Translations under genes and position numbers: made by a program
Assembly (NCBI GenBank): GCA_003164295.1
Contig: PLTA01000055.1
Coordinates: 1-64,000 of the forward strand
Direction: 5' to 3'
Origin: Candidatus Bathyarchaeota archaeon
GTDB lineage: Archaea; Thermoproteota; Bathyarchaeia; Bathyarchaeales; Bathycorpusculaceae
Length of the DNA stretch: 64,000 nucleotides
In this document: positions 54,239-61,673 of the stretch, in pieces
Layout: each line of letters begins with the position of its first letter
How positions within the stretch are numbered: position 1 is the stretch's first letter
The notes under the pieces: generated by a model
What the model was told of the DNA's origin: nothing
The model's input: only the letters and a program-made list of their open reading frames with translations
Database searches by the model: none

Positions 54239-55162
54239 ATGAAATTCGGCACATACATGTTTGAAGGCAAAAAAGTTCCAGGCTTTGACTTTGACCTTTT
54301 CCGCGTTAAACCAGAAGTAGGCAGACGAATGCCACCAATCGCTGATATGTACAGTAACATAGCAATTTTCGGAGACAACGTGACAGCTCGCAATCACCCT
54401 GACTGGATTTCACAATCAGACTTAGGTCCAGCATGGAGAACAAACGACAACTTTAACGTCAGATGGGACATTCTATGCGCAACTCAACCAGAACACCGTG
54501 CAGAACAACTAGACTACATGGAAGACGTGGCACGAAAAAGCCCAGGCATCTGGCTAAACAGCATCCACTTCGCAGACCACGGACACTGCGTATGCCCACG
54601 CTGCAAAGCACTACACGAAAAAAGCGGCTTAAGCTGGTACGAATGGAGACGAAAAGAAATCACTGAGTACATGGCGGCAACAAGCGAACGCGTACGTGAC
54701 AGAGCAAAAAGCCAATTTGTTATAGGTGTACTTCCAGACCCAGTAACAAACTATGAACGCTTCGGCGTCAACTTCGACGACTTAGCACCACTCACTGATG
54801 AATTCCTCGTTGTCATGTTCAGCAAAAACTATGCTACACCTTGGTATTGGGAAATGCTTACTCGCAACTTCAAGAAACTCTTCAAAGACGTAAAACTAAA
54901 CATTGCACTATACGTTATCGGGCCCGGCGATGACCCAAGAGAAACACCAACTGCAAGTGAACTTTTGACTGTGTCAGTTCGTATGGCACGAGCAGGCGTA
55001 GACGGACTTCTGTACTTAACAGACAAAGCAGCACAAATGGTAGAATTCCAGAAAGCAATGATCGCGCAAAAAGATGTTCGCGAACGACTCAAGAGCTACG
55101 GCGGCAAACAAGGTCAAGAAGTTCTCGACTTGGTCACAAGTTGGGAAAAGATCGTAGAATAA
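54239..55162 (+). CDS. TIM-barrel, glycoside-hydrolase-like protein of unknown function
   Basis: 307 residues, no signal peptide. W-L-N-S-I-H-F-A-D-H-G-H-C-V-C-P-R-C-K-A-L recalls the C-x-C-x2-C motif after strand 4 of hypothetical glycosyl-hydrolase (GHL6-like) barrels. Further strand-like segments are Q-F-V-I-G-V-L-P-D, E-F-L-V-V-M-F-S, L-N-I-A-L-Y-V-I-G and G-V-D-G-L-L-Y-L-T-D. Codon choice is strikingly C-ending (AAC, GAC, TAC, TTC) compared with neighbours, which suggests high expression, and a good TATA box is present. Substrate cannot be guessed. Confidence 0.75.
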   Translation: MKFGTYMFEGKKVPGFDFDLFRVKPEVGRRMPPIADMYSNIAIFGDNVTARNHPDWISQSDLGPAWRTNDNFNVRWDILCATQPEHRAEQLDYMEDVARKSPGIWLNSIHFADHGHCVCPRCKALHEKSGLSWYEWRRKEITEYMAATSERVRDRAKSQFVIGVLPDPVTNYERFGVNFDDLAPLTDEFLVVMFSKNYATPWYWEMLTRNFKKLFKDVKLNIALYVIGPGDDPRETPTASELLTVSVRMARAGVDGLLYLTDKAAQMVEFQKAMIAQKDVRERLKSYGGKQGQEVLDLVTSWEKIVE

Positions 55163-55364
55163 GCCAAAAAAAAATACATTGCACGCATGAGTGGCTCAAA
55201 ACCACCAGGCTGCCCTTTTCTTTAATTCATAATCTTATCACTAATTGTTTTTCAAACAAGTTTTTTATAGTTTGTTTTGCTATCTTTTTTGATTTGAAAA
55301 GCTCTTGTTAGTTTATTAATAAAAGCATTTATGAGCTTGTTTTTATGTAATGAGCCTCCTAACT

Positions 55365-55414
55365 GTTCATTTTAGTTCATTAATGTTCATTCAAGTTTGT
55401 TTATGTGTTATGGC
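55365..55414 (+). repeat. 10-bp phased repeat array, locus F (weak leader)
   Basis: Five 10-base units: GTTCATTTTA, GTTCATTAAT, GTTCATTCAA, GTTTGTTTAT, GTGTTATGGC. Core GTTCATT in the first three, then decay. The upstream sequence is T-rich but does not end in GCAGGTTGC, so leader homology is doubtful. It belongs to the family by unit length, GT start and orientation. The rest of the 533-base gap (55163-55695) holds no gene I can see. Confidence 0.55.
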
Positions 55415-55695
55415 CTGTGAGTGTTCTTCTTCTATTGAAATCAGGCGCTTCCTCGCGTAATTGTATTAACTCATCCGAAACCAGACTTGAACAGATTTTG
55501 AAAAGTGCGGCGCGCTGTCTTTAGAAAAGGAGGCTAACCTAACAAGCTATAAAAAAGGAAAGATAAAATAGTTAATCTTGGTTCGGATACGCAGACTGCC
55601 ACTCCGAAAGCCGTCTTTTCTACTCCAAAAACTTTGATTTCATAGTAAAGTGCATGTAACCGATTCACATATAACACATTAACCTTTGAAAATGT

Positions 55696-56181
55696 TTAGT
55701 GAATGTAGTCTAATGTTTTCTTTTGGCTTTCATGGATTTCCTTCATGGATTCATATTGCGCTTCGATCAAAATTTTAAGCGAATCAATGTTTGTTTTAAT
55801 ACTCTCTAGCTCAGCAGTTTTAAGAAGAATACCCGATTTTGAAAGCTGTTCATTTATGTTATCTACGGTTACCTCAAGCACCTTAACTTTAAACGCAAAA
55901 ATTTGCAGAGTATAAAGTAAGCTTAGCTGAGAATTTAAATTTTCAAGTTGATCTAAATATCGTGTTTTCTTAATGAAAGCTTTGATTTTTTGGTCTTGTG
56001 AAGCCTCAGGCGACTGCATAATCTGCTCGTAAAGAGCTGATTGTTTCCAAGTTGCCTCTTTTGTTTCATTCACAGTTTTCTGTATTCGTTTTGCAGTTTT
56101 GTCTAATAGTTCTAATACTTCATCCATACTATTCTCCCCCAAATTAACGGTAACTATACATTCAAGAGACCATATCAACAA
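55696..56181 (-). CDS. Coiled-coil protein
   Basis: 161 residues, almost entirely helical with heptad-like spacing (for example L-E-L-L-D-K-T-A-K-R-I-Q-K-T-V-N-E-T and I-K-T-N-I-D-S-L-K-I-L-I-E-A-Q-Y-E-S-M). The start may be M-D-E-V-L-E-L-L at residue 19, since GGGGGAG precedes that ATG (56127), which would give 143 residues. No cysteines or catalytic motif. Family not recognised. Confidence 0.65.
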   Translation of the reverse strand: MLIWSLECIVTVNLGENSMDEVLELLDKTAKRIQKTVNETKEATWKQSALYEQIMQSPEASQDQKIKAFIKKTRYLDQLENLNSQLSLLYTLQIFAFKVKVLEVTVDNINEQLSKSGILLKTAELESIKTNIDSLKILIEAQYESMKEIHESQKKTLDYIH

Positions 56182-56248
56182 TTACCATTATATATAATTT
56201 TAAACCCACGCGCATTTTGTTACTATCCGTAGGACAGGAGCAGTTATT

Positions 56249-56659
56249 TTGTTAACTATTTTTTATGATTTAAATATTGCAACTTGGTCATTTTTGAAAA
56301 CTAAAACGAACAGAGGGTCGTCAGAGAAACGTTATAGTGCATACTCAAACGGAAACATTTGGATGATAACATTTTATTATCATCACAGTAGCAGTAACCA
56401 CAATATTGTCATGGCATTAAACTCTGCATCTTCTTTACCTACGATTTCGCCCATTTCAACCACTACTTCGACCTCAATTCCTACACCGACTAGTGCAACA
56501 GCTACCACTAATCTAACCAATTCTACCACCGCATCTCCAACCTCAACATTAACTCCTTCAACTCCAGAGTTTCCATTAGTCTTTCTGCCACTAATCCTTG
56601 TAATGGCTAGCCTTGCAATCGGTGTTTTGTTGAAGAAACGAGCGAAAAAGGCTGCCTGA
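56249..56659 (+). CDS. Ser/Thr-rich protein with PEF-type C-terminal anchor, probably 5'-truncated
   Basis: 136 residues. The middle is a low-complexity S/T/P stretch (S-P-I-S-T-T-T-S-T-S-I-P-T-P-T-S-A). The end reads T-P-E-F-P-L-V-F-L-P-L-I-L-V-M-A-S-L-A-I-G-V-L split around a helix, and K-K-R-A-K-K. P-E-F plus helix plus basic cluster is the layout of archaeosortase-processed PEF-CTERM proteins. No signal peptide is present at the N-terminus, so the extracellular domain may be missing or frameshifted away. A TATA-like TTATATATAA at 56187 lies before it. Confidence 0.5.
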   Translation: MLTIFYDLNIATWSFLKTKTNRGSSEKRYSAYSNGNIWMITFYYHHSSSNHNIVMALNSASSLPTISPISTTTSTSIPTPTSATATTNLTNSTTASPTSTLTPSTPEFPLVFLPLILVMASLAIGVLLKKRAKKAA

Positions 56660-56807
56660 AAATCAATTAATCGATTCGAATGTTTTCAAGAAACATAAAT
56701 GAAGCGAATATTTAAAGCAAAATATAAGTACACCAATACGTTGCAACAATTAAAAAATAAAAAAGAAAATTAATGAGATTTGTTAAAGATTTTTCAGCTA
56801 AATTAGC

Positions 56808-56948
56808 TTAATATCTTCTTGGTGGTCTGCGTTTTGAGTAGCATTCTCGGCAATATACTGGCCTGGTACCGTCTGGCTTGAAAGGAACATCACATTCTTT
56901 TCCGCAGTCAGCACAGGTTGCTTTGTGCATCTCTTTTGGATATGACAT
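56808..56948 (-). CDS. 46-residue zinc-binding protein (CxxC...CxxC)
   Basis: From the ATG at 56948: M-S-Y-P-K-E-M-H-K-A-T-C-A-D-C-G-K-E-C-D, then V-P-F-K-P-D-G-T-R-P-V-Y-C-R-E-C-Y and a basic tail R-R-P-P-R-R-Y. This C-x-D-C-G-K...V-P-F-x-P...R-P-V-Y-C-x-E-C-Y pattern is a recognisable small zinc-ribbon family found in archaea and candidate bacterial phyla. Likely nucleic-acid binding; function not established. Confidence 0.8.
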   Translation of the reverse strand: MSYPKEMHKATCADCGKECDVPFKPDGTRPVYCRECYSKRRPPRRY

Positions 56949-57278
56949 ACTGTTTTTCACTTCCTGTTCTAATTACTTTTGCAAATTGCTTTGCAAGGTT
57001 GTCTAATGCAGAACTTGCTATAAAGCCTATCCGTTGACAAAAAAAATTCCGATGGTGAGAAGTTGAGTTAAACTTAAGATTCTGTTTGGCTCCCATATTT
57101 GATTGCAAATTTGTGAAAGTATTGTTTAATGCAGAATCTGATTCTAGTGCTTGGTAATTCATACACATTAAGCTTAAAATTTTAAAATTAAATTAGAAAT
57201 AAAAAATACTCTATATTTCTAAAAAGACAAATTTAGAAATAATTTCAAAACTCAAACTTTAGATTTTGTTTATGCCAA

Positions 57279-57461
57279 TTACTCTTTTATTTTAGGCAAT
57301 ATTTTAGTTGCCCATTCAGTTTTAGTATTGTAGATTTCGCGTAATTTTGGTGTGCTGCTGACTTCTTTTGCTTTTGCAGTCATTTGTTTTTTGGCCCGGC
57401 TCATAGTGGGATTTCGTTTGGTTTGTCCTTTTCTTTTGGTTTTATAACCTTCACGGTTCAT
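57279..57461 (-). CDS. Small basic protein
   Basis: 60 residues with pI clearly basic: K-T-K-R-K-G-Q-T-K-R-N-P-T-M-S-R-A-K-K-Q-M, then P-K-L-R-E-I-Y-N-T-K-T-E-W-A. No family recognised. Could be a nucleic-acid-associated peptide or a chance frame in AT-rich DNA. Confidence 0.4.
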   Translation of the reverse strand: MNREGYKTKRKGQTKRNPTMSRAKKQMTAKAKEVSSTPKLREIYNTKTEWATKILPKIKE

Positions 57462-57621
57462 ATTGATCTCTGCCTAACTCAAAGTTTAAAACCTTCCATA
57501 TAGAAGTTTGCATTGCTTTTTTGCATTTACCGTATTCGCTTGGCCGCTTTGTACCCAAAGCTCTTTTCCAGTTTCTGAATCTAAAAAATTTTAACTATAA
57601 GCAAAACAAGAAAGTAAAGTT

Positions 57622-58412
57622 ATGACTGAATACTGGACGCTTCTACATCTTGTTTTAGCATTTGCAGTAGGAAGCTTGTGGGTAACAATAATCACCGTTA
57701 TATCAGAAATGAAAGGCAATGTAGTAGGCGGCATCCTTGGCGGTCTCCCATCAACCTCCGCTTTCTCATTTTTCTTCATCGGCATCAACCAATCTACAAC
57801 CGCCGCTGTCCAAGCCACCACAGTTTTCCCATTGGCATTTGGCATAACAAGTGCATACCTATTTTGTTACGCTTTTTTCAGCAAAAAAAGTTTCATCCGC
57901 GGAATCATTCTTTCTCTGGCAATATGGTTTTTAGCTTCTGGACTAATTGTTACTTCGGGTCTGAGCAATTTTGATTTTTCCTTGATCGGAGGTGCCGTTA
58001 TTTCTGTTTTAACTTATTATTTTTTCAAAAAGCTTAAACTTCAAAATATCGAAGGCGAAAAAAGAATTTACAGAGTTCATGAAATAATCTTGCGTGGAGT
58101 TGGCGCGGGCTTGCTTGTTTTGCTTTCTGTTCTTTTGAGTCAAATTGGCGGTCCCGTTCTTGGTGGTATAGCCGCTGCTTTTCCAGCAGTTTTCACTTCA
58201 ACCCTTATAATACTGCAAAGGAGTCGAGGCAAAGAATTTTCGCGTGCTATGACTAAGCCTTTGGTTTTATGTGGTATTTTGACAATTATTCCATTTTGCG
58301 TCGCTGTGCGATTTTCTTATCCTGTTTTGGTGTTTGGTTAGGAACTTTGGTTTCCTATGCTGTTGTGGTTCCCCTTGCAATTCTTTCTTATTATTTAGCC
58401 AAGCGTCCATGA
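57622..58412 (+). CDS. Multi-pass membrane protein, one-base frame break near the end
   Basis: The main frame (to 58341) has about seven membrane helices with a repeated theme: V-V-G-G-I-L-G-G-L-P-S-T in the first half and V-L-G-G-I-A-A-A-F-P-A-V in the second, indicating an inverted or duplicated transporter-like fold. It stops in the last helix. One extra T in the TTTT run at 58325 would continue it as F-G-V-W-L-G-T-L-V-S-Y-A-V-V-V-P-L-A-I-L to a stop at 58412, completing the helix with a basic end. Family not named; transport is only a guess. Confidence 0.7.
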
Positions 58413-58441
58413 ATAAGTAATTGATTAGTTTAAAAATTTGT

Positions 58442-59260
58442 TTAGGATGTAGGGTTTGTTTGAGGTACCAGTTTAATTTGGTAGATGTTTGGCCAATCTT
58501 TTCCAGTTATGAATAATCTGTCGTTTATTTGGTCGTATGCGATGCCGTTGAGGACTGCATTTGGGTTTGAATTCTTTTCGCTTGGCAATCCTGAGAGGTC
58601 TATCCAAGCTTTAACTTGACCAGTTTGAGGGTTAATTATGGCAATTGTGTTTGTTTGCCAAATGTTAGCGTAAACATCGCCGTTAATGTACTCTAATTCA
58701 TTAATATTAACAATAGTGGTGTTTCCGTCATGCACTTGGACCTGTCCCGTGCGTGCAAATGTGGTCGGGTTCAAGAAATAGAGGTTGCTTGTGCCGTCAC
58801 TCATGATTAAGTGTTTGCCATCAAAAGTTAATCCCCAACCCTCAGTTGTAAAAGAGAAATTTCCTAACAGGGCAAATGTAGTTTTGTTATATATGAAGCC
58901 TATGTGGGATTCCCATGTTAACTGATCAATAGTGTTGTTGACGATTGTCATGCCTTCGCCAAAATATTGGCTATCTAAATTAACCTGTTGCTCAACAACA
59001 CCTGTGGTTAGGTTTACTTGACGAAGCGACGATTCGCCGTTTAGACCCGTGCTTTCATATAGAAAACCATCAGCGTAAGTAAGTCCCTCTGTAAAAGCAT
59101 TCGGATCATGGGGGTAGGTGTTAACTATGGCGTATGTATAATGGATCACGGTCAATGGGCTTGCCTGGGAATTATTGTTGTTTATTATAATGAGTAATGA
59201 AGCGCTTATAACAAGAATGATTACTATGAATAGTACAGCTATGACTAAAGATTTCTTCAT
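58442..59260 (-). CDS. Glutamine cyclotransferase (glutaminyl-peptide cyclotransferase, propeller type)
   Basis: 272 residues. An N-terminal signal anchor (about 4-27) places the enzyme outside the membrane. Motifs: Y-P-H-D-P-N-A-F-T-E-G-L-T-Y, L-Y-E-S-T-G-L-N-G-E-S-S-L-R, Y-F-G-E-G-M-T, L-T-W-E-S-H, T-E-G-W-G-L-T, I-N-E-L-E-Y, and P-N-A-V-L-N-G-I-A-Y near the end, all standard for the family. It converts N-terminal Gln to pyroglutamate in plant and bacterial homologues. Confidence 0.93.
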   Translation of the reverse strand: MKKSLVIAVLFIVIILVISASLLIIINNNNSQASPLTVIHYTYAIVNTYPHDPNAFTEGLTYADGFLYESTGLNGESSLRQVNLTTGVVEQQVNLDSQYFGEGMTIVNNTIDQLTWESHIGFIYNKTTFALLGNFSFTTEGWGLTFDGKHLIMSDGTSNLYFLNPTTFARTGQVQVHDGNTTIVNINELEYINGDVYANIWQTNTIAIINPQTGQVKAWIDLSGLPSEKNSNPNAVLNGIAYDQINDRLFITGKDWPNIYQIKLVPQTNPTS

Positions 59261-59406
59261 TGCATCTCATTTAGCACTTCTTGTTATTAGGTAAAACGGT
59301 AAATCCGCTTCTTTTGTTTCTCAAATTATAAAAGGATAAAGCATTTCATTAAGATTCGAAAGTCTTAAAGCCAGACCTCCATATTTACTTGTAGTGAACC
59401 CTGAAA

Positions 59407-60156
59407 TTGAGGCTTAAAATAATTAATGTTAAAGTCTCAGGTATAATTGCTTTAATTTGTATTCTTTTTATTTGTCTATCTATTTATCCTGATGCCCAGG
59501 CACAAACTAACATATCTTTTAGCCCTCAAGACCAATTCAATATTCCCACCTACAATGGCTCAGTAAGCTTTGCAGTAAACGGCAGCTACTCCCAAGCAAC
59601 GCTTGAAAACGATAGCTGGACGTTTCAAAATCTTAGCATGAATAGATCCACAGCGCTAAACAATTTTCTGGTTTCCGCTCAAAACTGTAACATTACAATA
59701 TTTTCCTATGCCGCGTCGAACACCACTCAAACCCTGAGACTGAGGTACGCAGTGACAGGAGCTGGCAAGCAGATTTTTTATTTTGGCCAAATTCCCGGTG
59801 TACAAAATAGCATTAATTGGTATGTGGTTAATACGATTAACGGAAAAACCATATTTCTAACCCCTGGAGTAGATTGGACAATTTCTCGCAACGGAACCGT
59901 AGTTGTCAACGCTGCAACAGGCAACTTTAGCGTTGTTCGCTTCAACACTTTTAATACAATTTCACTGAATTCAAACTTGCCTTTCTATGAACAACATTCT
60001 GCCGCTATTGCCACATCAGCTGTAGTAGCAATTGTTCTGGTTTTAGCAGTTGGCATCACACTTAGAAATAGAACATATTTGACCGAAAAAAAAGCTGAAA
60101 CCAACGTTTCAGCAATCATTAAAACCAGCTCATTAAAAGATTCGGAGAAAACCTGA
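59407..60156 (+). CDS. Secreted membrane-anchored protein upstream of the polyferredoxin
   Basis: 249 residues from a TTG. Signal peptide about 1-32 (G-I-I-A-L-I-C-I-L-F-I-C-L, then A-Q-A). The extracellular part is Asn/Ser/Thr-rich beta sequence (W-T-F-Q-N-L-S-M-N, L-R-L-R-Y-A-V-T-G-A-G). One membrane helix is at about 200-220 and a polar tail follows. Its stop is adjacent to the NapH-like gene start (TGATG overlap), so both are coupled and may act in one membrane complex. Confidence 0.7.
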   Translation: MRLKIINVKVSGIIALICILFICLSIYPDAQAQTNISFSPQDQFNIPTYNGSVSFAVNGSYSQATLENDSWTFQNLSMNRSTALNNFLVSAQNCNITIFSYAASNTTQTLRLRYAVTGAGKQIFYFGQIPGVQNSINWYVVNTINGKTIFLTPGVDWTISRNGTVVVNAATGNFSVVRFNTFNTISLNSNLPFYEQHSAAIATSAVVAIVLVLAVGITLRNRTYLTEKKAETNVSAIIKTSSLKDSEKT

Positions 60157-61379
60157 TGCAAGAGAACCCAACTTGGCTTGTGCTGCTCATATTCGCCATG
60201 ATAGTAGTTCTGGGAATCTTACTTATCTATAAATTGTCTAAAGATAAAACAAAAAAAGTAAGTAATCTTAGACTTTTTATTCAAATAGTTGCTGTTGTTG
60301 CGGTATTCATGGGATTAATACTTGGGCCATTCAATTCACCCGTCTTCCAGCCTTTAGGTCCTTCACCGCGCTCTCATCTGCTCGGATCTAACTTTTTGGG
60401 TAATCAATTTCCCGATGGCATTTCAGTTCCTATTTTAGCATGTTATTACCCCAACGGACGAACTGTTACTTGTCCAATTTGGCAGCTTCAAGCATACATT
60501 TTCCCATTTTGGAATTATCAAGTTGGTTATCAGGTTTTGTATTCTACATCTGGTTTAGAAAAAATAGCTATAGTTTTAGGCATGATAATTGTAGGAGCCA
60601 TTATTCTAGGCAGGTTTTTCTGCGGTTGGCTATGTCCATTAGGGCTATATCAAGATGTGTTAACGCGAATCCGCAAAACATCCCGGCTCAAACATCTGCG
60701 TTTTTCCGATAAAACGAACACAGCGCTTGGGCAATCTCGATACATCATTATCGCGATTTTTCTGATTCTAAGTGTGATTTTTGGTTCATACGCCATTTTT
60801 GGTCATGAATTAATTCCAGGCACCATAACTGGTGGACCTCAAGGGACCGAAGCAGGTATTGTAAGCAATCTTAATGAGCCTTTTTGTTTAGTTTGTCCCG
60901 CGAGGCCTCTTTGCATTTTAATTGAAGTTGCCTTAGGCGCGATGAATTGGTCCTATATCTCAAAAATAGTCTACGGACCATTTTGGATAACAGGTTTCTA
61001 TATCACGTCGTTAAACTTGGCTGTCCTGATTGCAGTCTCCAGTGTTTCCTTATTTTATAGACGGTTCTGGTGCAGAATTTGCCCTCTTGGCGCCTTAACA
61101 GCGTTATTTAGCAGTTTTACTCCCTTCAAACAAATCGCTTTAACACGCTTGAAAAAGAATGAAGAAAAATGCACTAAATGCGGAGTATGTAAACGTGTTT
61201 GCCCCACTCAAGCATATGCGGTATTTGACCAGAAAGGCGGGGACGTTACTGAATCCAGGTGTATACTTTGTGCACGTTGCGTTGAGCTTTGTCCTTATGA
61301 AGATGCTTTGGAGATAAAGTTTGCTGGAAAAACCGTTATGAAATCAAGAAACTGGTTGGAAGAGAAAAAGCCAAGTTAA
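60156..61379 (+). CDS. NapH/NosR-like membrane polyferredoxin
   Basis: 407 residues. Membrane helices alternate with C-G-W-L-C-P-L-G-L-Y-Q and C-R-I-C-P-L-G-A-L, the C-x2(3)-C-P pairs of the NapH/NosR membrane ferredoxin domain, plus C-L-V-C-P-A-R-P-L-C in between. The C-terminus is a soluble 2x[4Fe-4S] ferredoxin (C-T-K-C-G-V-C-K-R-V-C-P and C-I-L-C-A-R-C-V-E-L-C-P). It should pass electrons across or along the membrane. No terminal oxidoreductase is next to it, so its partner is unknown. Confidence 0.88.
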   Translation: MQENPTWLVLLIFAMIVVLGILLIYKLSKDKTKKVSNLRLFIQIVAVVAVFMGLILGPFNSPVFQPLGPSPRSHLLGSNFLGNQFPDGISVPILACYYPNGRTVTCPIWQLQAYIFPFWNYQVGYQVLYSTSGLEKIAIVLGMIIVGAIILGRFFCGWLCPLGLYQDVLTRIRKTSRLKHLRFSDKTNTALGQSRYIIIAIFLILSVIFGSYAIFGHELIPGTITGGPQGTEAGIVSNLNEPFCLVCPARPLCILIEVALGAMNWSYISKIVYGPFWITGFYITSLNLAVLIAVSSVSLFYRRFWCRICPLGALTALFSSFTPFKQIALTRLKKNEEKCTKCGVCKRVCPTQAYAVFDQKGGDVTESRCILCARCVELCPYEDALEIKFAGKTVMKSRNWLEEKKPS

Positions 61380-61673
61380 TTGCGCTTCATATTTTTCATA
61401 TTTAATTTTTATTCAAGAGTAAGATCCAGGCGCGTAATTAGAGGGTTAGCTAGCTGCATTTTGAAACCTTTAAGCAATTTAGAGGTAAAAGGGTTGAAAA
61501 AAATGGAAAATTCAAAAAAAAATAAGTAAAAACTAAATGCAGATAAATTTACATCAATATTTTTTCTCTATCATTTTACTGAGCTTTAGAAAGTCTTATT
61601 AAAAACAAAACGTAAGGGGAAGCCATGAACGTCACAATTCAGTGTCGTTTATAAAACTTTAGGAAAGGAAAAA
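61380..61673. other. Intergenic region before the secreted propeller gene
   Basis: AT-rich, no gene or repeat seen. AGGAAAGGA just before 61674 is a good ribosome binding site for the next gene. Confidence 0.4.

Noticed and set aside
56908..57168. 86-residue minus-strand frame overlapping the 46-residue zinc protein
   Set aside because: It overlaps the recognisable zinc-ribbon gene in another phase and shows no family features.
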